Shown here in pieces: positions 53,497-61,341 of a stretch of 64,000 nucleotides of DNA (positions are counted from its first letter, which is position 1; every line of letters begins with the position of its first letter). The stretch comes from Necropsobacter rosorum. GTDB taxonomy: Bacteria > Pseudomonadota > Gammaproteobacteria > Enterobacterales > Pasteurellaceae. The notes under the pieces are model-generated. The model had not been told where the DNA came from. It ran no database searches and worked only from the letters and a program-made list of their open reading frames with translations. The DNA lies in assembly GCA_000751835.1 (NCBI GenBank), contig CCMQ01000008.1, forward strand, positions 248,001-312,000. Reading direction: 5' to 3'. The position numbers and the translations under genes were made by a program.

Positions 53497-53503
53497 GGAA
53501 AGG

Positions 53504-54478
53504 TTAATTTACTTCAGGATTCACCCAGTTTTTGGTCGGTTTTCCCGGAGCTAGCGCCATAATTAGATTATCCACTGCACATTCGGCCATTTTGTTGCGG
53601 GTTTCTTCTGTGGCAGAACCGATATGTGGAAGCAAAACCACATTATTAAGCGTTAGGAGTGGCGAATCTTTTGGCAATGGTTCAACCTCAAAAACATCCA
53701 GGCCGGCTGCTCTAATTGTTTTATTTCTCAATGCCTCAATTAATGCATTTTGATCAACGATTTTTCCTCTTGCGCCATTAATTAAAATAGCATTGGGTTT
53801 CATTAAAGCAATTTTTTCACAAGAAATGAGTTTTTCCGTTGATGGAAGAAGCGGGGCGGTAATACAAACGAAATCTGAACGAGCTAATAAATCGTCTAAT
53901 GTACAAAACTCCGCATGATATAAGCTTTCAACTTCTTGATTGGCATGATTACCGGTATAGAGTATTTGCATATCAAAACCACAATGCGCTCTTTTCGTCA
54001 CCGCTTTTCCTATTCTACCCATACCAATTATACCTATTATTTTATGATGAACATCTGTACCATAATGCTTAGATCCGATACTGCTGCACCATTTCCCCTC
54101 TCTAACCATGATTGATAGCTCGACTGCTCGACGTGCGGTAGATAATATTAGAGTAAAAATAGCATCCGCTGTGGTATCCGTTAGTACATCCGGCGTATGC
54201 ATTAGGCGAATTTTTCTATCGGTTAATTCACTTACATTAAAATTATCATAACCTACTGAAATTGTTGAAATAGCTTTTAAATGAGGCGCAAATTTTAGAA
54301 AATCATTTTTCATATTTACACTCGCACCGATAAGTCCTTCGGCATTTTTTAACGCAGAGATAAAATCAGATTTGTTTTTGGCGTTTATACCGTTAAAATA
54401 AGAGACATTAAAATGTGCTGATAATTTTTTCATCGCGAATGTTGGAATTTTTTTGTACAGTACTACGTTTTGTTTCAT
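53504..54478 (-). CDS. D-2-hydroxyacid dehydrogenase, 2-ketoaldonate reductase type
   Basis: This is an NAD(P)H-dependent reductase of the D-isomer 2-hydroxyacid dehydrogenase family, 324 residues. The Rossmann motif is 'IGIIGMGRIGKAVTKRA', and the catalytic Arg-Glu-His set is in 'INGARGKIVD', 'GLDVFEVEPLP' and 'VVLLPHIGSATEET'. It resembles GhrB/TkrA (glyoxylate and 2-ketogluconate reductase) and KguD (2-keto-6-phosphogluconate reductase). It is the last gene after a PfkB kinase, so reduction of a phosphorylated 2-ketoaldonate to 6-phosphogluconate is a reasonable guess. The gene is AT-rich. Confidence 0.85.
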   Translation of the reverse strand: MKQNVVLYKKIPTFAMKKLSAHFNVSYFNGINAKNKSDFISALKNAEGLIGASVNMKNDFLKFAPHLKAISTISVGYDNFNVSELTDRKIRLMHTPDVLTDTTADAIFTLILSTARRAVELSIMVREGKWCSSIGSKHYGTDVHHKIIGIIGMGRIGKAVTKRAHCGFDMQILYTGNHANQEVESLYHAEFCTLDDLLARSDFVCITAPLLPSTEKLISCEKIALMKPNAILINGARGKIVDQNALIEALRNKTIRAAGLDVFEVEPLPKDSPLLTLNNVVLLPHIGSATEETRNKMAECAVDNLIMALAPGKPTKNWVNPEVN

Positions 54479-54487
54479 CTTCGACCT

Positions 54488-55435
54488 CTAAAAATTGTCC
54501 AATTGTTGTCTGTCCGGAAGGCCTTCGCTATCACCGATAGTTTGAATTGCAAAGCTGGCCACTTTATTTCCTCTTTTTAGTGCTTGGTATAAACTTTTAT
54601 TTTCTAATAAAGCACTTATGACACCTACGGCAAACCCGTCGCCGGCGCCGACAGTATCAATGACATTTTTAACTAAAAAAGCCGGTACGTTTGTTTGATA
54701 ATTAGTGTTATCTTTCACATAGGCCCCATCTTTACCTAATTTTAATATCACTATTTTTACCCCTTGTTCTAAGTAAAAGTCAGCGATTTTTTCCGGAGAA
54801 TTAAATCCGGTAAGAATTTTGCCTTCTGTAATGCCGGGCAGTACCCAATCAGATTTAAATGCAATCTGATTAATGGAAGAAATCATTTTTTTCTCATCTG
54901 CCCAGAGTGAAGGTCTAAGGTTAGGATCAAACGATACCGTTTTCCCGAGTTTTTTCATAAAATCTGCTAAATATAATGCTAATGAGTAGGAAGATTCAGA
55001 TATACCTGCAGCAACCCCTGTAAGATGTAAATGAGTAGAGTTCTTGAAATGCTGTTCTGAAAAATCCTGAATGGATAGATAACTGGCGGCTGAACCTTTT
55101 CTAAAATATTCAACTTCAGGATCTTGCCCATTAATCATTTTGGATTTTATTTGAAAACCCGTCGGATGTTGTTTATCGATCCTGACTAATCCATCATAAA
55201 TTTTTTCTTTTTTAAGCAGGGAAAGAATGAATCTACCTAAAGAATCATTACCTATTTTACTTAACCAGGCTACATTAAATCCTAATCGGGCAAGCCCGAT
55301 AGCTACATTGAGTTCGGCACCTGCAGCACGCTTGGTGAAATCAGTGATGGACGATAAATCCCCTGTTTCTTTTGCAACGAACATTGCCATCGCTTCACCA
55401 TATGTAATAACATCAAAGTGCGGTATTTTTTGCAT
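54488..55435 (-). CDS. PfkB-family sugar-acid kinase (KdgK/KguK-like)
   Basis: This 315-residue kinase of the PfkB/ribokinase family resembles 2-keto-3-deoxygluconate and 2-ketogluconate kinases. The N-terminal 'DVITYGEAMAMFVA' and 'FTKRAAGAELNVAIGLARLG' bind the sugar acid. The ATP-binding, catalytic-base motif is 'DTVGAGDGFAVGVISALLE', with the Asp in the second 'GAGD'. It lies 18 bases after the LacI gene and 9 bases before the reductase. The only exact USS in the AT-rich block lies in its first codons, near 55416. Confidence 0.85.
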   Translation of the reverse strand: MQKIPHFDVITYGEAMAMFVAKETGDLSSITDFTKRAAGAELNVAIGLARLGFNVAWLSKIGNDSLGRFILSLLKKEKIYDGLVRIDKQHPTGFQIKSKMINGQDPEVEYFRKGSAASYLSIQDFSEQHFKNSTHLHLTGVAAGISESSYSLALYLADFMKKLGKTVSFDPNLRPSLWADEKKMISSINQIAFKSDWVLPGITEGKILTGFNSPEKIADFYLEQGVKIVILKLGKDGAYVKDNTNYQTNVPAFLVKNVIDTVGAGDGFAVGVISALLENKSLYQALKRGNKVASFAIQTIGDSEGLPDRQQLDNF

Positions 55436-55453
55436 ATATTTTCTCCTTATAAA

Positions 55454-56455
55454 TTAATATGTTGTCGAACCTCTGATAATAAGCGCTCCTTTGTGTCTAA
55501 TGGTATTGCAAGAAGATTGATTTCCTTGAATTCTTTTTAATAATAATTGAACAGCCGATAATCCGATTTTTGCTATAGGCTGTTTTAGGGTGCTTATTCC
55601 ATCTCCAATAATTGCGGCCCAATTGGTATCATCAAACCCAATCAACCCTATATCTTTCCCAATAGTTATATTTAGTCTTTTTAAAGAATGGCATATATTT
55701 AATGTTGTTATACCGTTAATTGAAATGATAGCCTTCTTTTGATCTATGTTTTTTTTATAAAATAATAAGATATTTTTATCTATAAATTCTGTTGTCCCGT
55801 CTAATTCTAAAACTTGATGCTCAATATTTTTATATTTAGCCATAGTATAGTTGAAAGAATCTATACGCTCTTCTCTAGATTGTATTCCTTTTATTTTTTC
55901 TGTAATAAATAAAATATGATTGAATTTGTTTTTTATTAAATGATTTATAATTAAATTTGTGGCGTGTGAGTTGTCAAGAGTAATAACGTCACAATTGACC
56001 CCATAAATGCTTCGATCTATTGATACTATTGGATATGAAATATTTTTAAAATTTGAGTTCTGTTTATCTACTGCTTGTATAATAATACCTTCAACTTGAT
56101 AACTTAAGAGTGACTGAATAATTTTAGATTCTTGAGAGCTTTCATTATTTGTATTAAAAACTAATAGAGTATATCCTTTTTTTCTACATGCTTTTTCTAT
56201 ACTAAGCATCATATCTATAGAATAAGGGTTTTTTATGTCTGTAAAAATCAAAGCGATTAACTTTGTTTTACCTCTTTTCATACTTCTTGCAATTTGGCTA
56301 GGTTGGTATTTTAATTCTATTATGGCACTTGATATCCTATCTTTTATTCTACTTGATAGAATATCAAGCTCTCCGTTTAAATAACGTGAGACACTTGTTT
56401 TACCAACCTGAGCTAACTTTGCTACATCGTTAATTGTTGCTTTTTTATTTGACAT
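55454..56455 (-). CDS. LacI-family regulator of the TRAP/ketoaldonate operon
   Basis: This 333-residue repressor has the LacI helix-turn-helix and hinge at the N-terminus ('TINDVAKLAQVGKTSVSRYL', residues 7-26) and a periplasmic-binding-like effector domain ('LIALIFTDIKNPYSIDMML', 'IGLIGFDDTNWAAIIG'). It belongs to the GntR/PtxS branch by overall pattern. It is inside the operon, one base after the TRAP permease gene. An 18-bp palindrome before the first gene of the operon is its likely operator. The coding sequence is very AT-rich. Confidence 0.88.
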   Translation of the reverse strand: MSNKKATINDVAKLAQVGKTSVSRYLNGELDILSSRIKDRISSAIIELKYQPSQIARSMKRGKTKLIALIFTDIKNPYSIDMMLSIEKACRKKGYTLLVFNTNNESSQESKIIQSLLSYQVEGIIIQAVDKQNSNFKNISYPIVSIDRSIYGVNCDVITLDNSHATNLIINHLIKNKFNHILFITEKIKGIQSREERIDSFNYTMAKYKNIEHQVLELDGTTEFIDKNILLFYKKNIDQKKAIISINGITTLNICHSLKRLNITIGKDIGLIGFDDTNWAAIIGDGISTLKQPIAKIGLSAVQLLLKRIQGNQSSCNTIRHKGALIIRGSTTY

Positions 56456-56456
56456 T

Positions 56457-57728
56457 TTATAAAACTATATCGGTTAACAATATTGCAGGTGTAAGTATAA
56501 CTAATATTAATATAAATAATATTACAACTAGATAAGGTAAAGATGCTTTAAATGATTTATCAATAGGTAGATCTCCAATAACGCTGGCAATAAGTAAACA
56601 TAGCCCATAAGGCGGGGTAACTAAACCTATTGACAGTGTAATAATAATGATGATACCTAACTGAATAGGATCAATTCCCATTATTTGTGAAACAGGGTAA
56701 ATAACAGGAACAAACAATACCATTGCTGGTATAGCATCCATAAATGTACCTATAAACAGAAAGAATAAAATAATTAAGCCAAGAAATATATAATGATTAC
56801 CGCCAATACCATTAAAAAATTCTGCAACAGCTACATTAATTCTAAAATAGCCTAAAAATTCGCCTAAAGCAGATGCAGCGGCTAATGCAAATAATGATAG
56901 ACAGCTAAGTTTCAATGTTTCTACTAATATATTAGGTAAATCTCTAAGTTTAATGGTCTTATAATAATAAGCGCTAATCAAATAAGCATAAACAGCAGAG
57001 AAGGCTGCTGCTTCTGTTGGTGTGCATATACCGAAAACGATTCCTCCTATAATAATTAATGGTGTAATTAATGCAGGAATTGAATCTTTAAATAATTGTA
57101 AAAATATATTCCATGGCATTTTTTCTTCTCTTGGTAATGAATTTTTTATAGCTGTATAGTAAATATATGCCATCATTCCTATACCAATGAGAATTCCAGG
57201 TAGCAGTCCCCCGATAAATAATTTTCCTACGGAGGAGTTGGTCAGTCCTCCATAGATAACCATTGTAATACTAGGAGGAATAATACTTCCTATAGTAGAG
57301 GAAGCAGCGGTGACCCCAACAGCCATTTCTCTACTATATCCTTTCTCTATCATGTTAGGAATAAGTATTTTTCCTATTCCTGCAGTATCAGCTTGTGATG
57401 AACCGCTTACGCCAGCGAATAACATAGAAACCATAACATTTGCATGACCTAAACCACCTGGACAGCGACCGACAATACCTAAAGAAAAATCAATAAGTCG
57501 ACGAGAGATGTTTCCTTGATTCATTATTGTTGCTGTCAGTACAAATAGAGGAACAGCCAATAATACATAGGAATTCAATCCGTAAAACATTTTCATTGGG
57601 ATCATTGAATTAGGAATACCAGATATTGTGCTGATGCCAATGAGTGCAGATATTGCGATAGAAAAAGCAATAGGAATTCCAATTAAAATTAAGATAATAA
57701 ATAACATAATAACTAATAAAATTGACAT
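56457..57728 (-). CDS. TRAP transporter large permease (DctM family)
   Basis: This is the large membrane subunit of a tripartite ATP-independent periplasmic transporter, 423 residues with about twelve helices. Family signs are 'AVPLFVLTATIMNQGNISRRLI', 'GGLGHANVMVSMLFAGVSGSSQADTAG' in pieces and 'IPPSITMVIYGGLT'. It uses an ion gradient, usually sodium, to drive uptake of the ligand caught by the binding protein. Its start is 17 bases after the small permease gene and its stop one base before the LacI start. Confidence 0.93.
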   Translation of the reverse strand: MSILLVIMLFIILILIGIPIAFSIAISALIGISTISGIPNSMIPMKMFYGLNSYVLLAVPLFVLTATIMNQGNISRRLIDFSLGIVGRCPGGLGHANVMVSMLFAGVSGSSQADTAGIGKILIPNMIEKGYSREMAVGVTAASSTIGSIIPPSITMVIYGGLTNSSVGKLFIGGLLPGILIGIGMMAYIYYTAIKNSLPREEKMPWNIFLQLFKDSIPALITPLIIIGGIVFGICTPTEAAAFSAVYAYLISAYYYKTIKLRDLPNILVETLKLSCLSLFALAAASALGEFLGYFRINVAVAEFFNGIGGNHYIFLGLIILFFLFIGTFMDAIPAMVLFVPVIYPVSQIMGIDPIQLGIIIIITLSIGLVTPPYGLCLLIASVIGDLPIDKSFKASLPYLVVILFILILVILTPAILLTDIVL

Positions 57729-57745
57729 ATAGTGTCTCCTAGAGT

Positions 57746-58231
57746 TTATTTACATCTAATTAAATTTTTTAGTTTGATTATATTAAGAATAATATCCTCT
57801 AATAGATAAATCGTCATTGTTATAAACATGATAGGTAAAATAACCCAAACGTAGCCTTGTTTTAGAAATGGAATAGATATCCATTTTGAGTTCCAAAATG
57901 TATTTGTAATATCTATACTATAAATACTTCCAAAAATACAAAAGCTTATAATTATTATATCTTGGAATATTGTTAAATATAATAGATTCTTATGCGAAAT
58001 CTTATTATTTAATAGATTAAAACTAAAGTGCTGTTTTTTTCTAGTCATAACTGCAGCACCAAGCAGCATAGACCAAATAAAAGAATTAACTGATATTTCT
58101 TCTGTCCAGATTGCGCTAATACCTAAATATCGTGTTGATACTTGTATTAAGGTTGTTATAACAAAAATTACTAAGAATATAGTGCCTAATATCAGTTGTA
58201 TTTTTTCTATATAATTTATAATCTTCTGCAT
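57746..58231 (-). CDS. TRAP transporter small permease (DctQ family)
   Basis: This 161-residue protein has four predicted membrane helices (about residues 12-32, 46-64, 84-104 and 124-147). The DctQ pattern is 'VSTRYLGISAIWTEEISVNSFIWSMLLGAAVMTRKKQHFS' in pieces. The small subunit scaffolds the large permease. The gene sits between the binding protein and the large permease. It is strongly AT-rich. Confidence 0.9.
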   Translation of the reverse strand: MQKIINYIEKIQLILGTIFLVIFVITTLIQVSTRYLGISAIWTEEISVNSFIWSMLLGAAVMTRKKQHFSFNLLNNKISHKNLLYLTIFQDIIIISFCIFGSIYSIDITNTFWNSKWISIPFLKQGYVWVILPIMFITMTIYLLEDIILNIIKLKNLIRCK

Positions 58232-58256
58232 ATAAATTACCTTTATCTAACTGTTT

Positions 58257-59252
58257 TTACTTTTCGGCTTGTCTGATCTGTTCTAGAATATCTAACATTT
58301 GATTTTTTTCAGCCCATTTGTCCTGAGTTTTCTTTGCAATTTCAGAGAATGTTTTTTTATTAGGTATATTTACAATAGCACCATCGCTAATAGCTTTTTC
58401 TTTATATTGAGATTCTTCATTATAGATTGATTCTCTCTCTGCTTTTGTTGATTCTTTAACAGCCTTCTCTAAAATTTCTTTTTGCTCGGTATTGAGTTTA
58501 TCCCATATATTTGCTCTTATTAATAAAAATCGAGTAGTGAAGTCATGTGCTGTTTCGGAGATATATTTACCATTTGTTGTTTTATGATGTTCCATTGGAA
58601 CAAGATAGGGGTATGCATTTTCTGATGCGTCAACAACATTACTTGCCAGAGCCTGATATAACTCAGCCCAAGCAACAGAAGTCGGAATTGCTCCAATGGC
58701 TGTCCAAAAGTCGGATACTACCCCAGAAGTTTGTGTTCTGATTTTTAATCCTTTTACATCGTCGATAGTATTGATTGGTTTCTTGCCATACCAGTGTCTG
58801 ACTCCGGCACTCCAATAGGCGATTACATAATATTTTTTTCCAGATTTTTCATAAATGATATCAGAGATTTTTTTACCTATTTCGCTGTCAACAACTTTTT
58901 CCCAGTGGTTATAGTTATTGAATAAATAAAGTAAAGAAAAAAGATCTACTTCATTAATACCCGCTGATGTCATAAATCCCGGTGAAACTAAAACGATATC
59001 TGCCCCTCCTAAAACTAGTTTTTCGACCAGCTCGTTTTCATTTGTACCAATTGTGCCTGCATGAACTTCAATATTAAACTGCCCTGATTTTTCTGCTTCT
59101 TCTTTTAGTTTTAGCATTCCTATTTGATATGGACTGGTCATATTGGTTTGGTTATGTGCAGCGACTAGTTTTATTGGTAGATCTGCTTCACTACTATTAT
59201 CTCCACAGCTGATTAGTAATGTTGACATTAATAATATGAATAACTTTTTCAT
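58257..59252 (-). CDS. TRAP transporter solute-binding protein (DctP family)
   Basis: This 331-residue binding protein captures a carboxylate or sugar acid for the TRAP permease. The N-terminus ends in a lipobox-like 'LLISC' (Cys16), so it may be a lipoprotein instead of the more common free periplasmic protein. The conserved TRAP Arg that pairs with the substrate carboxylate lies in 'VKGLKIRTQTSGVV'. It is the first gene of the operon, with a good AGGAGAA site. Context suggests a 2-ketoaldonate ligand, but this cannot be read from the binding protein. Confidence 0.92.
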   Translation of the reverse strand: MKKLFILLMSTLLISCGDNSSEADLPIKLVAAHNQTNMTSPYQIGMLKLKEEAEKSGQFNIEVHAGTIGTNENELVEKLVLGGADIVLVSPGFMTSAGINEVDLFSLLYLFNNYNHWEKVVDSEIGKKISDIIYEKSGKKYYVIAYWSAGVRHWYGKKPINTIDDVKGLKIRTQTSGVVSDFWTAIGAIPTSVAWAELYQALASNVVDASENAYPYLVPMEHHKTTNGKYISETAHDFTTRFLLIRANIWDKLNTEQKEILEKAVKESTKAERESIYNEESQYKEKAISDGAIVNIPNKKTFSEIAKKTQDKWAEKNQMLDILEQIRQAEK

Positions 59253-59330
59253 GGAAATTCTCCTAAAAGCATAGACGTTTTGTAGTTAAAAGTAGTGGTA
59301 GTTACTTTCTTTCGTTCATTCATAGAATAC

Positions 59331-59348
59331 TATGGAACTGGTTCCATA
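59331..59348 (-). promoter_or_regulatory. LacI-type operator before the TRAP operon
   Basis: TATGGAAC-TG-GTTCCATA is an 18-bp palindrome with perfect 8-base arms, the size and symmetry of LacI-family operators. It is 79 bases before the first ATG and just downstream of a TATAAT (minus strand, 59355-59350). Confidence 0.7.
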
Positions 59349-59368
59349 AATTATAATTATGATAATTT

Positions 59369-59384
59369 TGTGATCAGTATCTCA
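59369..59384 (-). promoter_or_regulatory. Candidate CRP site before the TRAP operon
   Basis: On the minus strand TGAGA-TACTGA-TCACA fits the CRP consensus TGTGA-N6-TCACA at nine of ten positions, with AA flanks. A weaker CRP-like site (CATGA-N6-TCACA) lies at 59401-59416. The rest of the 263-base gap (59253-59515) shows no gene. Confidence 0.55.
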
Positions 59385-59515
59385 TTTGAAATGTAAAAAA
59401 CATGAAATAGATCACAAAGGATCTAAAAGAAATGCTAATGAATGATAGAGGAGAACGCGTAGATCAATAGTAAATTGATAGCTAATAGGAAGAGTAAAAT
59501 GGCTTAATTCAAATT

Positions 59516-60271
59516 CTATACCAACAAAAGATTAAAACTCCCTCCGGCCAGTTCTTTTTTATCGTTGGCGGATAGTCCCTTATCGGTAATAATATCGGTA
59601 AATTGATTTAATTGTGCGGCACAAAATAAGGAATATTTGCCATATTTGCTGCTGTCGGCAACTAAAACACGTTTTTTCGCATTTTGTTGTAAGTATTTTT
59701 TCAGGCAGGCTTTCTCTTCCGTTGGGGCCGTTACACCTTTGTGCATGCTCCAGGAATTGCAGCTTATAAATGAAATATCCGGGTTCAGGTTTTGTAGAAA
59801 CGTTAATCCATGATTCCCGATGCAGGATTGACTGCTGTTATCCACCCGACCGCCGGTAATAATCAATTCGATTTGTTTATATTCGGAAAGTAACAGGGCA
59901 ATATGTAAATCCGTCGTAATTACCCGCAGGGGAATATGGGCAATTTTTTTCGCAATGCACAGAGTGGTTGTTCCCGCGTCTAAAATGACGGAATCCCCCG
60001 GAGAAATTAAAGACACCGCATATTCGGCAATGTGATCTTTTTCGACGATGTGCTGGAATTGCTTTTCATTGGTTGTCGGCTGAAAAGGAATGAATTGATT
60101 CAGGCTGACCCCGCCATGGGTGCGGATAACCGCCCCTTCTTCGCTGAGTTTAATCAAATCACGACGAATGGTGGCGGGTGATGAATTGGTGACTTTGACA
60201 AGCTGTTCTACCGTGGCGATATTGTGGCTTTTTAAGAACAGCATTATTTGTTCTAGGCGATTTGGGGACAT
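59516..60271 (-). CDS. DeoR-family regulator of the TctABC cluster
   Basis: This 251-residue regulator has the DeoR winged helix at the N-terminus ('TVEQLVKVTNSSPATIRRDL', 'LSEEGAVIRTHGGVSL') and a C-terminal sugar-phosphate-type sensor ('DSVILDAGTTTLCIAKKI', 'VLVADSSKYGK'). It is the last gene of the TctABC cluster, separated from the binding protein gene by a hairpin. It is less AT-rich than the transporter genes. Local control of the cluster is likely; the effector is unknown. Confidence 0.85.
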   Translation of the reverse strand: MSPNRLEQIMLFLKSHNIATVEQLVKVTNSSPATIRRDLIKLSEEGAVIRTHGGVSLNQFIPFQPTTNEKQFQHIVEKDHIAEYAVSLISPGDSVILDAGTTTLCIAKKIAHIPLRVITTDLHIALLLSEYKQIELIITGGRVDNSSQSCIGNHGLTFLQNLNPDISFISCNSWSMHKGVTAPTEEKACLKKYLQQNAKKRVLVADSSKYGKYSLFCAAQLNQFTDIITDKGLSANDKKELAGGSFNLLLV

Positions 60272-60291
60272 AATATTCTATTTATTTTAAT

Positions 60292-60320
60292 TGGTCACCC
60301 ATTTTAACAATGAGTGACCA
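60292..60320 (-). terminator. Hairpin between tctC-like and deoR-like genes
   Basis: TGGTCACCCATT and AATGAGTGACCA form a 12-bp stem with a 5-base loop. The one mismatch in the plus strand is a permitted U-G pair in minus-strand RNA, so it is a full stem in the operon transcript. The run after it (AATTAAAATAA) has few T residues, so it may be an attenuator or an RNA-stability element. Confidence 0.5.
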
Positions 60321-60336
60321 TTTTTTCTACACTAAA

Positions 60337-61317
60337 TTAGTTGTTTACCAGATCTTTGTTGTTTTCGAAAATTTGTAAGGTTTTATCTAAATGTTTAATT
60401 AAATCTTCAGTCCCTACAAATGTTGGCGAAACACTATATGCATCTTCCGTTTTTTTACGAAATTCTGGTTTTTCAGTAACAGTTTTAATTGCTTTTTCCA
60501 TTTTCTCTATAATTTTGCTATCGGTTCCTTTAGGGAAGCTCAGAAAATAATAGCGTTCCGCAACCCAATCTATACCTTGTTCTTTGGCTGTAGAAACATC
60601 GGGAAATAAGTTATTACGTTTATCACTAATCACTGCAAGTGGGATAAAGTCACCGGAATCGAAATAAGATTTCATTACACCATACGGGTTGACATTAACA
60701 TCAATTTTACCGGCTAATAATGCTGCATTACGATCGCTGCCGCCACCGGCATCCACAATATTAAAATCAATTCCGACATCTTGTTCTAATAAACGGCCTA
60801 AATAATAAGAATATCCTCCAACGGATGAGGCGTAGATTAGTTTTCCCGGTTCTGATTTTGCTTTATTAATAAGATCATTGAGGTTTTTATAACCACTCTT
60901 TGCATTTGCCGCAATAACATAGGAATTATCTATAATTGTTGCTGCAACAGGAGATAATGCTTCATGAGCTTGAGTTGAAACGCCGACAACCTTATTCGTC
61001 AACATTGATTCATGAAAAAATAAGGCGGTATAGCCGTCTGGTTGGGCATTGACGACCTGTTTCATACCGGCATTACCGTTTGCACCGGAAACATTATTTA
61101 CAATAATTCTGGTATCTAACTCTTTTTCTAAATAATTGGCTAAATTACGCGCATGAAAATCTGTATCTCCACCGGCACCAAAGGGTACGACCAATGTTAT
61201 CGTTTTTTGTGGCCAGCTATTTTTTTCTTGTGAGGAGGTACTATTGGCTTTTTGATCACAACCAATGATACCTAAACCTAATATCCCCACAAAAATTAGA
61301 CTAAGTGTTTTTTTCAT
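60337..61317 (-). CDS. Tripartite tricarboxylate transporter binding protein (TctC/Bug family)
   Basis: This 326-residue extracytoplasmic binding protein belongs to the TctC (Bug) family. A lipobox I17-I18-G19-C20 ends its signal sequence, so it is probably lipid-anchored. The conserved 'ITLVVPFGAGGDTDFHARNLA' (ligand-carboxylate loop) and 'GYTALFFHES' follow; Asp in 'GGDTDF' is where many members bind a carboxylate ligand through water. It is third in the transporter set (tctB, tctA, tctC order). The ligand is unknown. Confidence 0.92.
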   Translation of the reverse strand: MKKTLSLIFVGILGLGIIGCDQKANSTSSQEKNSWPQKTITLVVPFGAGGDTDFHARNLANYLEKELDTRIIVNNVSGANGNAGMKQVVNAQPDGYTALFFHESMLTNKVVGVSTQAHEALSPVAATIIDNSYVIAANAKSGYKNLNDLINKAKSEPGKLIYASSVGGYSYYLGRLLEQDVGIDFNIVDAGGGSDRNAALLAGKIDVNVNPYGVMKSYFDSGDFIPLAVISDKRNNLFPDVSTAKEQGIDWVAERYYFLSFPKGTDSKIIEKMEKAIKTVTEKPEFRKKTEDAYSVSPTFVGTEDLIKHLDKTLQIFENNKDLVNN

Positions 61318-61341
61318 AAGAAACTCCTTTATAGATTGATT

